DNA of 6,460 bases from Deltaproteobacteria bacterium. GTDB taxonomy: Bacteria; Desulfobacterota; DSM-4660; Desulfatiglandales; Desulfatiglandaceae. Shown here one piece after another: positions 1-5,834 of this stretch (positions are counted from its first letter, which is position 1; every line of letters begins with the position of its first letter). The notes under the pieces were generated by a model. It did no database searches. It saw nothing but the letters and a program-made list of their open reading frames with translations, and had not been told where the DNA came from. The stretch is taken from assembly GCA_018644785.1 (NCBI GenBank), contig JABGPV010000274.1, forward strand, positions 1-6,460. Direction: 5' to 3'. A program made the position numbers and the translations under genes.

Positions 1-723
1 CCTCCAGCTCACGCGGTCCGCGTTGTACTCCCCTTGGTAGGTACTTACGAAATCGCTGTCCCCCACTGCGGGTTCTGCGAAGTTATACATGAACAAGTTT
101 GCAATCGATAAATTCTGAGAGAGATCGGGGAAAGCCGTAACCGCGAGCGCCCCTCCCATGCTGTGCCCAGTGACATAAAGGTTGTCGTAATTGCCCGTCC
201 CAACAAGCTCTTCCAGTTTTCTGAAAATAGCAGCCCGTATGGGATTGGTATCGGTCCCCATATATTTGTTCAGGAATCCCTCCGAAACCTTTCCGCCGTT
301 GGGCACCAGGGTGTAGTCCACCTGATTATTAAGGATGTCGGTAAGCGCGTCGGAGATATTAGCCGTCCCCCTGAAGGCCAGGTATATATTTCTATCCTCG
401 GTGGCGATAAACGCAATGGGTACCACACTTGTGTCATCTTCACAGGTTGGGTTAATGGCGCTGTCTACAGCGTCATAAACAACCTCCTCCAGTTCAAAGG
501 GTGCTGGCACAGTAATCGCATCCTTTCCGGAATCTATACACTGGTTCAGCTGTTCATATGCGACCAGACTAAGTTCCCCGAGGGTAATTGCAGTTTCGAG
601 ATTGAATTCCCCGCCGTGTTCGGGTTCAGGATTTGTACTGTCATTGCTGCCGCTGCATCCGATTGTCAGCCCGGAAAAAACGGTCAGTAAGAGAAAAAAT
701 TTCAGAATTCTGTCTGTTCTCAT
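1..723 (-). CDS. Class 3 lipase-like alpha/beta hydrolase, probable lipoprotein (C-terminus beyond the window)
   Basis: 241 codons are visible from the ATG at 723-721, and the gene continues past base 1. The protein starts with a positively charged n-region and a hydrophobic stretch (about residues 6-21) ending TIGC. Cys23 is therefore a likely lipidation site, although Thr rather than Leu at -3 makes the lipobox imperfect. The Lipase_3 signatures follow in the right order: YLAFRGT (114-120, oxyanion-hole region), KVSEGFLNKY (145-154), and the nucleophile elbow VTGHSMGGAL with Ser188. EPAVGDSDF (217-225) matches the family's post-elbow 'PRVGN..F' position. The catalytic Asp and His normally lie downstream and would be outside the window. 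Cys62 and Cys94 could form a disulfide in an exported protein. By family this would be a cell-surface or periplasmic esterase or triacylglycerol lipase; the substrate cannot be deduced. A weak GA-rich ribosome site (AAGCGAGA) precedes the start. The gene is divergent from the nitroreductase. Confidence 0.88.
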   Translation of the reverse strand, partial: MRTDRILKFFLLLTVFSGLTIGCSGSNDSTNPEPEHGGEFNLETAITLGELSLVAYEQLNQCIDSGKDAITVPAPFELEEVVYDAVDSAINPTCEDDTSVVPIAFIATEDRNIYLAFRGTANISDALTDILNNQVDYTLVPNGGKVSEGFLNKYMGTDTNPIRAAIFRKLEELVGTGNYDNLYVTGHSMGGALAVTAFPDLSQNLSIANLFMYNFAEPAVGDSDFVSTYQGEYNADRVSWR

Positions 724-966
724 AATATTCTCGCTTCCGTGTTCGTGTTTTTTTTTACATAATCGAATAACCAAGCTTCCGAATATACCTCTTATTGCTA
801 AGACCAGATGCATATCATAAAAAATTGAACATAAGCAAAAAATAATGCGGGAGAATATGAACAGCAGGTGCTTTATCGATCTGACACGGGGGTGTACTTA
901 ATAGTCGACGACTATTCAGCAATTGTGATCCAAAAAGACTGTATTGAGGCATGACCCATTTCCAAA
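724..966. other. Divergent intergenic spacer, lipase-proximal part
   Basis: The space between the lipase start and the nitroreductase start is 519 bases; this is the part before the dispersed repeat. It must hold the lipase promoter, reading left, but I could not pick out a convincing -35/-10 pair. The lipase-proximal 130 bases are A+T-rich with T and A runs. Apart from the palindrome at 900-916 I see no gene or structured RNA here. Confidence 0.5.
900..916. promoter_or_regulatory. Palindromic operator-like site
   Basis: AATAGTCGACGACTATT is a perfect inverted repeat with 8-bp arms around one central base. It lies in the divergent lipase/nitroreductase spacer, 184 bases from the lipase start and 326 from the nitroreductase start. 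Perfect short palindromes of this size are typical binding sites for dimeric regulators. No regulator gene is in the window, so the function is inferred from symmetry alone. Confidence 0.35.
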
Positions 967-1123
967 CAGTCCGATTTGATATCTGCTATCTCTTGCGGCC
1001 TTTTTGAATATCTCAATCAGTGTAATATCAATTGGATATGTCAGATAAAGCCAATTCCCCATCTTCAGGACATTACTCACTTTTTGGGCTTCCAATATGC
1101 TTGACCTTTGTCAAGATATTCCC
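967..1123 (+). repeat. Dispersed diverged repeat, copy 1
   Basis: This segment aligns by eye with 6063-6224 in the same orientation. The best block is 1073-1123 against 6174-6224, where I count 42 of 51 identical positions without a gap. The alignment extends left with lower identity and small indels through shared words such as AAGCCAAT, AATATC/GATATC and GTCCGA. In this copy the core sits in a longer imperfect palindrome: 9-bp arms CACTTTTTG (1078-1086) and CAAAAAGTG (1127-1135) flank AATAT (1094-1098) / ATATT (1116-1120) and TTGAC-CTTT-GTCAA. It may be a degenerate miniature mobile element or a genome-wide intergenic repeat; no transposase is present. Confidence 0.65.
1101..1114. promoter_or_regulatory. 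TTGAC-N4-GTCAA palindrome, CRP/FNR-like half-site geometry
   Basis: TTGACCTTTGTCAA has perfect 5-bp arms and lies 128 bases upstream of the nitroreductase start. CRP/FNR-family regulators bind sites of this geometry (FNR: TTGAT-N4-ATCAA), and from memory the nitrosative-stress regulator HcpR of sulfate reducers recognises a related GTCAA-type site. The same core also lies at 6202-6215, where no obvious target gene follows. It may therefore belong to the repeat rather than be a working operator. Confidence 0.3.
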
Positions 1124-1173
1124 AGGCAAAAAGTGAAGTATTGATCTGCCAGTCTTGCGAAATCCTGGCTACA

Positions 1174-1210
1174 ATGGTACGTATGGTACGCAAGGAACAT
1201 GCACGTACGT
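1174..1210. promoter_or_regulatory. GTAC-rich repeat cluster upstream of the nitroreductase
   Basis: The octamer ATGGTACG occurs at 1174-1181 and again at 1183-1190, a 9-bp period. The self-complementary ACGTACGT follows at 1203-1210. The cluster ends 32 bases before the nitroreductase ATG, so it probably overlaps the promoter or 5' leader. It could be a regulator-binding site or chance low complexity; I could not assign -35/-10 boxes. Confidence 0.22.
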
Positions 1211-1242
1211 CTTGCCGTCATCACGGGAGATAGGAGAAAACT

Positions 1243-1911
1243 ATGGATGTGAAAGAAACAGTATTGGAGAGGAAGAGTATCCGGGCCTTTAATCCGGAGC
1301 CGATCTCAAGAGAAATTTTAGAGAAAATCATGGAGAACGCACTCCGAGCTCCTTCCTGGGGTAATACTCAACCATGGAGGCTCACCCTAATCGGAGGAGA
1401 GACTCTTGACGAAATCAAGGAAGAGTACGTTCAGATGTTTGGGAAAGAAGTCCCCGCCAATCCCGATTTCCCGATGCCTACCGAGTTTAATCTGATCCAG
1501 ACAAGCAGATATAAAGGACTGGGTAAGGGGTTATTCCGAGCGCTTGGTATCGCCAGAGAAGACAAGGAAAAAAGGGATTCCTATTATAGAGATATGATGC
1601 GGTGCCTTGGTGCACCCCATGTGATCTACCTTCATCTGGATCGTGGTTTCAACCCTTACGCCCTCATGGATGCGGGAATCATCCTTCAAACTATTGCCCT
1701 GCTCGCCGTGGAACAAGATCTGGGAACGTGTTTTCTTGCCCAGTCCGTCAGATACCCTGGAGTGGTCCGGAAGCACTCGGGTATACCGGATGACCAGATG
1801 CTTGTGATGGGGATGGCCATTGGTCGTCCCATCAAGGATCATCCTGCCAGCATATTCAGAAGCGTGAGGGGGAAATCGGAAGAGTTTCTTCGTTATGTGG
1901 ATGTTGGGTAG
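1243..1911 (+). CDS. Nitroreductase-family FMN-dependent oxidoreductase
   Basis: This is a 222-residue soluble protein of normal family length. Near the N-terminus, ERKSIRAF (9-16) supplies the Arg/Ser/Arg pattern that contacts the FMN phosphate. APSWGNTQPW (36-45) is the classic flavin-binding segment with Ser, Asn and Gln. The C-terminal half has LDAGI-like MDAGIILQTIALLA, LGTCFLAQ and MGMAIGRP, which are the usual dimer and flavin positions. Members reduce nitro groups, quinones or related acceptors with NAD(P)H as dimeric cytosolic enzymes; the physiological substrate cannot be read from sequence. AGGAG at 1232-1236, six bases before the ATG, fixes the start. It stands alone: the lipase upstream diverges, and downstream comes a relic on the other strand. 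Assignment to the superfamily is firm; subfamily is not claimed. Confidence 0.93.
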   Translation: MDVKETVLERKSIRAFNPEPISREILEKIMENALRAPSWGNTQPWRLTLIGGETLDEIKEEYVQMFGKEVPANPDFPMPTEFNLIQTSRYKGLGKGLFRALGIAREDKEKRDSYYRDMMRCLGAPHVIYLHLDRGFNPYALMDAGIILQTIALLAVEQDLGTCFLAQSVRYPGVVRKHSGIPDDQMLVMGMAIGRPIKDHPASIFRSVRGKSEEFLRYVDVG

Positions 1912-1932
1912 GTTTGGGGTCAGTAGCAGGGG

Positions 1933-2166
1933 TTATTTTTGGAGCCCATATGGGGGTTCCTCGTTCAACAATTGATTCGCCAGCCTTGCATAATTTTGGG
2001 CGGCGTTGGGGTGAAAACTTATGCTCGAAACCTGGAATCGACGACCGCTAACCAAATTCAAGAGTTCGATCAAATGCGAATCAGTCAAGACCAACGTTTT
2101 GTCTGTAAAAGCTCGATAAATAGGTGAAGTAACCCAAACGCGAATGACCAGTTGATTATGTGAAAC
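1933..2166 (-). pseudogene. Relic of an unrecognised gene, C-terminal part
   Basis: The minus strand has an open frame ending at the TAA at 1935-1933. Read from about 2166 it gives natural-looking protein: VWVTSPIYRAFTDKTLVLTD, then HLIELLNLVSGRRFQVSS, then FHPNAAQNYARLANQLLN, ending EEPPYGLQK. Codon choice is varied and amino-acid composition balanced, unlike a shadow frame. No credible start codon or ribosome site lies inside this span. The open frame continues into the kinase's first codons, where the kinase frame is clearly the real one. I read it as the 3' remainder of a gene cut by the junction that brought in the kinase. The family is not recognised, and it may instead be a chance open frame. 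Confidence 0.4.
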
Positions 2167-2175
2167 TTGATACGT

Positions 2176-4419
2176 ATGGAAGCCATAAGCCGCTCTCAAG
2201 ATCGTCTGTCCCCTGAATACTCCAAGATTCTCTTCAAAAGGCATCTTCAGGGCGCGCTTGTCCGATCTGGAGCAAGCCTGATTATGGGGCTGTTTGCCGT
2301 CATTGCTTTCTATGTTGGGAGCTTTAAGCCCCATCACTTGGCTGGTGTGGGGTTCTCGATTTTGTTCCTGATCCTCATTAATCCCCCTACACTCTGGATT
2401 CTCAAAAGAATCAAATCCAGACTTGTGTATAGATACTTCTCGCTGTTAATCAATTTCCTGGAGATCATTGGGTATACGGGTATTATTTATTCCCTCGGCG
2501 GCATCGAAGCATATTATCTTACCCCCATATACGCCGCCCTTATAACATATGTGGGAACGGTCTCTCCGAGAAGTTTCCCATTCATCGTAGCGGCCCTATG
2601 TGCACTCTCTTTTTCCTCAATGATGACTCTGGAGTATCTCGGCTATCTGCCTCACCAAACTGTGGTATCTGATTTTCATCTTCAACTTTGGGACCAGATG
2701 CTCCGCATCTCAGTTGTCATTGGCCTACTTTTTGTCATCGCATACATTTCTTCTTACACAGCAAGTACCCTTAAGAGAGCAAGGAACAGGCTGCATAGGA
2801 AGAATATTGAGCTTCAGGCCTCCGTGAGGGCGATGCGTCGAGAGAGCTCTGAGCGAAAGAAGGCGAAAGAGGCGCTGCGGGAAAGCGAAGAGAAATACAG
2901 AACCATCCTTGAAAGCCTTGAAGACGGTTATTATGAAGTTGATATTGCCGGAAACATTACATTTTTCAATGACGCGTTATGTGAAATCTTCGGATATTCA
3001 GGGGATGAACTAATGGGCATGAACAACCGGCAGTACACGGATAAAGAGTACGCCAGAAAGCTATATCAAACCTTCAACAGAGTATACACCACTGAAAAAC
3101 CTGACAAAGGCTTTGACTGGAAGATCATAAGAAAAGACGGTGCAAGAAGATATGTAGAGGCCTCAGTAGCTATAAGGAAGGACTCGGAAGCTCAACGCAT
3201 CGGGTTTCGTGGCATTGTTCGGGATGTAAGTGAGCGCAGGCATGAAGAGGAAGAAAAAGTAAGACTTGAAGTCCAACTCCAACAGGCCCAAAAGATGGAA
3301 GCTATAGGAACCCTTGCCGGCGGTGTGGCACACGATCTCAACAATATTTTAGGGGGTCTTGTAAGTTATCCTGAGCTGTTATTGGTGCAAATCCCTGAAG
3401 ACAGCCCCTTAAGAAAACCCATGCTGACAATCCAGAAATCAGGGGAAAAAGCCGCCGCGGTTGTTCAGGATCTATTGACGTTGGCGAGAAGAGGCGTTGT
3501 TGTCACTGAAGTGGTTAATCCGAATCATATTATTTCCGAATATCTGGGAAGCCCCGAGCATGAAAAACTTCAATCGTACCATCCCGGAGTTCATATAGAG
3601 AGGCATCTTGAAAAAGATGTTCTAAACATATTGGGATCACCCGCTCATCTGTCCAAGACCATCATGAACCTGGTTTCCAACGCTGCCGAGGCCATGTCCG
3701 AAGGAGGAAAGCTAACTGTATCCACGGAGAACCGATACGTTGATAGACCCGTAAGCGGTTATGACGATGTGAAGGAGGGTGACTACGTGGTACTCACCGT
3801 CTCCGACACCGGGAGCGGTATTGCCCCGGAGGATATGGAGAAGATCTTTGAACCATTCTACACCAAAAAGAAGATGGGCAGAAACGGAACGGGTTTGGGC
3901 ATGGCGGTGGTATGGGGGACGGTAAAGGATCATAACGGATATATCCATGTTCAGAGTACCGAAGGAAAAGGAGCCACGTTCACACTTTATTTTCCGGTGA
4001 CCCGAAAATCGGTTGAAGAGAAATCCGAAATATCCTCAACAGATTTTATGGGCAGGGGTGAAGCGATTCTGGTTGTGGATGATGTGGAAGAGCAAAGAAA
4101 AATAGCCTCCGGGATGTTGAAAGAGTTGGGCTATTCGGTGTCGGCGGTTTCAAGCGGGGAAGAAGCTTTTGAATATCTGAAGACCCGCAAGGTTGATTTA
4201 TTGATTTTGGATATGATTATGGAACCCGGTATGGACGGCCTCGACACGTACAAAAGGATTCTCGAGTTGCATCCCGGGCAGAAGGCGATAATTGCCAGTG
4301 GGTTTTCTGAAACCGACCGTGTCAAAGAAGTTCAGAGTCTTGGTGCAGGGGCGTATATAAAAAAGCCGTTTTTGCTGGAGAAAATCGGGGTTGCGGTTAA
4401 GGAAGAATTGGAGAAATAG
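2176..4419 (+). CDS. Six-pass membrane hybrid sensor histidine kinase (TM-PAS-HisKA-HATPase-REC)
   Basis: The protein has 747 residues from the ATG at 2176; TTG at 2167 would add three. Neither start has a good ribosome site. Six hydrophobic segments (about 30-50, 57-76, 86-107, 112-130, 134-157, 176-196) form an integral-membrane input module I cannot assign to a named family. A charged coiled-coil linker (about 199-240) leads to a PAS domain (about 240-355, ending RGIVRDVSERR). HisKA carries the phosphoacceptor His386 in GGVAHDLNN. The HATPase domain has the N box around Asn502 (NLVSNAAEAM), G1 DTGSGIA from Asp544, the FEPFYTKK box, and G2 GTGLG at 571-575. A C-terminal receiver has the acidic pair Asp635/Asp636, phosphoacceptor Asp679 (LILDMIMEPG), Ser708 and Lys730-Pro731. 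All catalytic residues are present. It probably senses a membrane or cytoplasmic signal and passes phosphate His to Asp and onward; no output-domain regulator is adjacent. Confidence 0.95.
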   Translation: MEAISRSQDRLSPEYSKILFKRHLQGALVRSGASLIMGLFAVIAFYVGSFKPHHLAGVGFSILFLILINPPTLWILKRIKSRLVYRYFSLLINFLEIIGYTGIIYSLGGIEAYYLTPIYAALITYVGTVSPRSFPFIVAALCALSFSSMMTLEYLGYLPHQTVVSDFHLQLWDQMLRISVVIGLLFVIAYISSYTASTLKRARNRLHRKNIELQASVRAMRRESSERKKAKEALRESEEKYRTILESLEDGYYEVDIAGNITFFNDALCEIFGYSGDELMGMNNRQYTDKEYARKLYQTFNRVYTTEKPDKGFDWKIIRKDGARRYVEASVAIRKDSEAQRIGFRGIVRDVSERRHEEEEKVRLEVQLQQAQKMEAIGTLAGGVAHDLNNILGGLVSYPELLLVQIPEDSPLRKPMLTIQKSGEKAAAVVQDLLTLARRGVVVTEVVNPNHIISEYLGSPEHEKLQSYHPGVHIERHLEKDVLNILGSPAHLSKTIMNLVSNAAEAMSEGGKLTVSTENRYVDRPVSGYDDVKEGDYVVLTVSDTGSGIAPEDMEKIFEPFYTKKKMGRNGTGLGMAVVWGTVKDHNGYIHVQSTEGKGATFTLYFPVTRKSVEEKSEISSTDFMGRGEAILVVDDVEEQRKIASGMLKELGYSVSAVSSGEEAFEYLKTRKVDLLILDMIMEPGMDGLDTYKRILELHPGQKAIIASGFSETDRVKEVQSLGAGAYIKKPFLLEKIGVAVKEELEK

Positions 4420-4586
4420 GCACGATTTTGACCTTCTTCTAAATGCTGACTTACCTGCTATGCGGATAGTCAAGCCATTTTTCAGAGAATCCTCTTTTTC
4501 CCTCTCGTGGCACTCCAAATTGCGCACCGGTGCTAGCAGTTTTAGCCCCCGCGTGAGAATGGGCACGTATGTATAGCTCGTCGGAA

Positions 4587-4680
4587 GTGTGACCGGCATG
4601 GTCGATAACTAACTGGTGAAAGTCCAGTCACGGACCTGAAAGGAGGTAACGTGTAGGCGAAGGCAAGGGTGCCTGAAGAA
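4587..4680 (+). ncRNA. Truncated group II intron, 5' end (domain I part)
   Basis: The segment opens with GTGTGACC, matching the GUGYG 5' consensus of group II introns. It continues with a block I recognise from bacterial group II introns: ACTGGTGAAAGTCCAGT, then AAGGAGGTAACGTGTAGGCG, then AAGGCAAGGGTG. Two hairpins are visible: GACC/GGTC (4591-4594/4600-4603) and ACTGG/CCAGT (4612-4616/4624-4628). The similarity stops near 4680, just before the REP-bounded element. There is no reverse transcriptase, no domain V and no 3' end in the window, so this is a dead fragment. The GGTGAAAGTCC block also resembles part of a cobalamin riboswitch, but the rest of that fold is absent. Confidence 0.5.
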
Positions 4681-4694
4681 ATTCCCATGGGCTG

Positions 4695-4719
4695 CCCGGA
4701 ATTCCGGGGACAGTATATT
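4695..4719 (+). repeat. Left REP: 14-nt palindrome plus GACAGTATATT
   Basis: CCCGGAATTCCGGG (4695-4708) is a perfect palindrome followed by GACAGTATATT. It matches the inverted right copy at 23 of 25 positions. The two differences fall at paired positions of the hairpin and keep it perfect. Confidence 0.75.
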
Positions 4720-4945
4720 AATTATCGCTCTTTTTTCGTTTTTCTTCAAGGTTTTAGAGGCCTCAACTTCCTGCCAAGCAATTGTTCCAAGTAAGACATA
4801 AAACTCACATTTCCCATGTGCCATCAGATCAATATCGGCAGCATAGTCCTCATTAGAAAAAAGGTCTTCCGTCGTCTGTTGCCACGCTGTGTAATACGGT
4901 GCGGCATGCCTTCCGCCACCAATCTTACATTTAGGCCAAGAAATG
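4720..4945 (-). pseudogene. Coding relic between the two REPs
   Basis: The minus strand is open for 121 codons (4974 down to 4612), running through both REP sequences. Between them it reads SWPKCKIGGGRHAAPYYTAW, then TTEDLFSNEDYAADIDLMAH, then GKCEFYVLLGTIAWQEVEAS, which looks like real protein. The upstream limit is a TAA at 4977-4975, just outside the right REP. The first in-frame ATG (4824) lies in mid-domain with no ribosome site. I therefore read it as a captured or interrupted gene segment, not a working gene. The family is not recognised. Confidence 0.4.
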
Positions 4946-4970
4946 AATATACTGTCCCCCGAATTCGGGG
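4946..4970 (-). repeat. Right REP: 14-nt palindrome plus GACAGTATATT, inverted
   Basis: On the minus strand this reads CCCCGAATTCGGGG followed by GACAGTATATT. The palindrome is perfect. Compared with the left copy, G/C at position 4 and C/G at position 11 are swapped together, which preserves pairing. Confidence 0.75.
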
Positions 4971-5054
4971 TATGTTACGTGGAATCTATGATATTAAATA
5001 TCGTGGATTCAGTTTAACACAAGTTATGTTTCTCGATGAAAAAAAGGAAAGAAT

Positions 5055-5405
5055 ATGGGCGTATGTAGATCTGTAGTCTTACTCGCCGAAACAGTTGAAA
5101 CAACAAAGCTACCAATTAATTCCAGACACAAATTATTAATTCAGTTGCTAAAACTAATACCTTTATACAAAGAGATTGGAGCTTTGGATGAATGGGAAAC
5201 TGCATGTCAGGGAGTCTTAGAAGACCAGGATGATACATCTGAAATTGGGTCCCTTCTTTGGGAAGTATTCGAGTTTGGGCGGTATAATTTATATGCAGCG
5301 TTTGATGTCATTGGAACCACTGCGTGCTATAATGATTTGGTGAATCTTTTTGAAAATCATAACATCAAAAGTCCTATGTTGAGACCAGAGCTAGGCAAGT
5401 GGTAA
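5055..5405 (+). CDS. Hypothetical 116-residue acidic protein
   Basis: I do not recognise this gene. It has an ATG preceded by a good purine-rich ribosome site (AAGGAAAG, ending about three bases before the start) and a frame rich in residues typical of helical cytosolic proteins. There is no signal peptide or membrane segment. Visible stretches include KLLIQLLKLIPLYKEIGALD, then EWETACQGVLEDQDDTSEIG, then AAFDVIGTTACYNDLVNLFE. Three cysteines are present and no metal or catalytic motif is evident. It lies in the A+T-rich block just right of the REP element and 43 bases before the next co-directional gene, so the two may be co-transcribed. Size, composition and setting would suit an orphan cargo gene such as an immunity or antitoxin-type protein, but nothing in the sequence proves that. 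Confidence 0.6.
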   Translation: MGVCRSVVLLAETVETTKLPINSRHKLLIQLLKLIPLYKEIGALDEWETACQGVLEDQDDTSEIGSLLWEVFEFGRYNLYAAFDVIGTTACYNDLVNLFENHNIKSPMLRPELGKW

Positions 5406-5448
5406 GTGTAGTATTTTCTGAAACGGGACAATTTCTTTGAGGACTTTA

Positions 5449-5808
5449 ATGAAATATGCAATTTTTCTATTAAGCCTAGTGCTGCTGCTACAAACGGGAA
5501 ACATTTCTGGCGAAAAAGGCGAAAAAAAAATTATGGAAAAAAACCATATGGACAAAATAAACAATAGCATGCATCTTCTTGAAAAAATTCAATCTATAAA
5601 AAAAAAGCACATGACATTGTTACGTGATTATAAGTATGGAGATACAATGATCAATGAATACAATGATTATTACGAAGTGATTTTCAATCATCCAGATACA
5701 GATAATTCCACTGGAGGAGCAGAATGTTATGAAGTTAATAAAAAAACCGGACATGAAGAAATGATCTGGCATGAGCATCCTATGCCTCTCAAAGATTTTA
5801 TGAGATAA
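5449..5808 (+). CDS. Hypothetical 119-residue protein with N-terminal signal peptide
   Basis: I do not recognise this gene. The ATG at 5449 is preferred over an in-frame TTG at 5437 because GAGG (5439-5442) lies six bases before it. Residues 1-21 (MKYAIFLLSLVLLLQTGNIS and Gly21) look like a signal peptide, with cleavage likely near Gly21 and no lipobox. The mature part is Lys/Glu-rich and helical to about residue 60. It then has a compact C-terminal piece with GGAECYEVNKKTG (89-101) and WHEHPMP (107-113). The 'Y-x-V-x-K-x-T-G' pattern occurs in small immunity-type and YrhB-like proteins, but this is a loose resemblance only. An alternative start at Met29 (5533) would give a cytosolic protein, but it lacks a ribosome site. 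The region is strongly A+T-rich with long A runs, unlike the kinase and nitroreductase genes, suggesting transfer. Confidence 0.6.
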   Translation: MKYAIFLLSLVLLLQTGNISGEKGEKKIMEKNHMDKINNSMHLLEKIQSIKKKHMTLLRDYKYGDTMINEYNDYYEVIFNHPDTDNSTGGAECYEVNKKTGHEEMIWHEHPMPLKDFMR

Positions 5809-5834
5809 CTCGTCTAGAAGTTCGGAGATTATGA

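Larger units (their letters stand above)
4695..4970. mobile_element. REP/BIME-like element with inverted palindromic ends
   Basis: This is a 276-bp segment bounded by two 25-nt inverted copies of the same sequence, each a perfect 14-nt palindrome plus the tail GACAGTATATT pointing inward. This is the layout of REP pairs (BIMEs) mobilised by Y1 single-strand transposases of the RAYT/IS200-IS605 type. Similar GGGGACAGTATA-type ends are, in my recollection, common in Desulfobacterota. No transposase is encoded here, so it would be non-autonomous. It directly abuts the truncated intron and may be what truncated it. Confidence 0.6.

Noticed and set aside
163..690. Plus-strand 175-codon open frame
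   Set aside because: It is the antisense shadow of the lipase, whose minus-strand frame carries the FRGT and GHSMGG motifs.
916..1062. Minus-strand 48-codon frame beginning MGNWLYLTYPIDITLIEI
   Set aside because: It reads fairly naturally but overlaps the dispersed repeat, has no ribosome site, and the matching frame in repeat copy 2 stops after a few codons.
1938..1957. Hairpin GGAGCCC/GGGTTCC as a terminator for the nitroreductase
   Set aside because: The T-rich run lies before the hairpin on the plus strand rather than after it, one pair is G-T, and the segment overlaps the end of the minus-strand relic.
4198..4599. Minus-strand 133-codon frame over the kinase 3' end
   Set aside because: It is antisense to the receiver domain, whose plus-strand motifs are unmistakable; the remainder covers sequence without coding character.
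4604..4650. Cobalamin riboswitch, because of CTGGTGAAAGTCCAGTCACGG
   Set aside because: Only the GGTGAAAGTCC block fits. The upstream GGGAA and the downstream CCGC-ACTGT elements are missing, there is no B12-related gene, and a group II intron explains the wider context better.
4972..5076. Plus-strand 34-codon frame ending EKKERIWAYVDL, overlapping the start of the 5055 gene
   Set aside because: The protein tail looks plausible, but the ATG lies right at the REP edge without proper ribosome spacing, and the upstream continuation runs through the REP into a shadow frame. At most it is the tail of a gene cut by the REP element.
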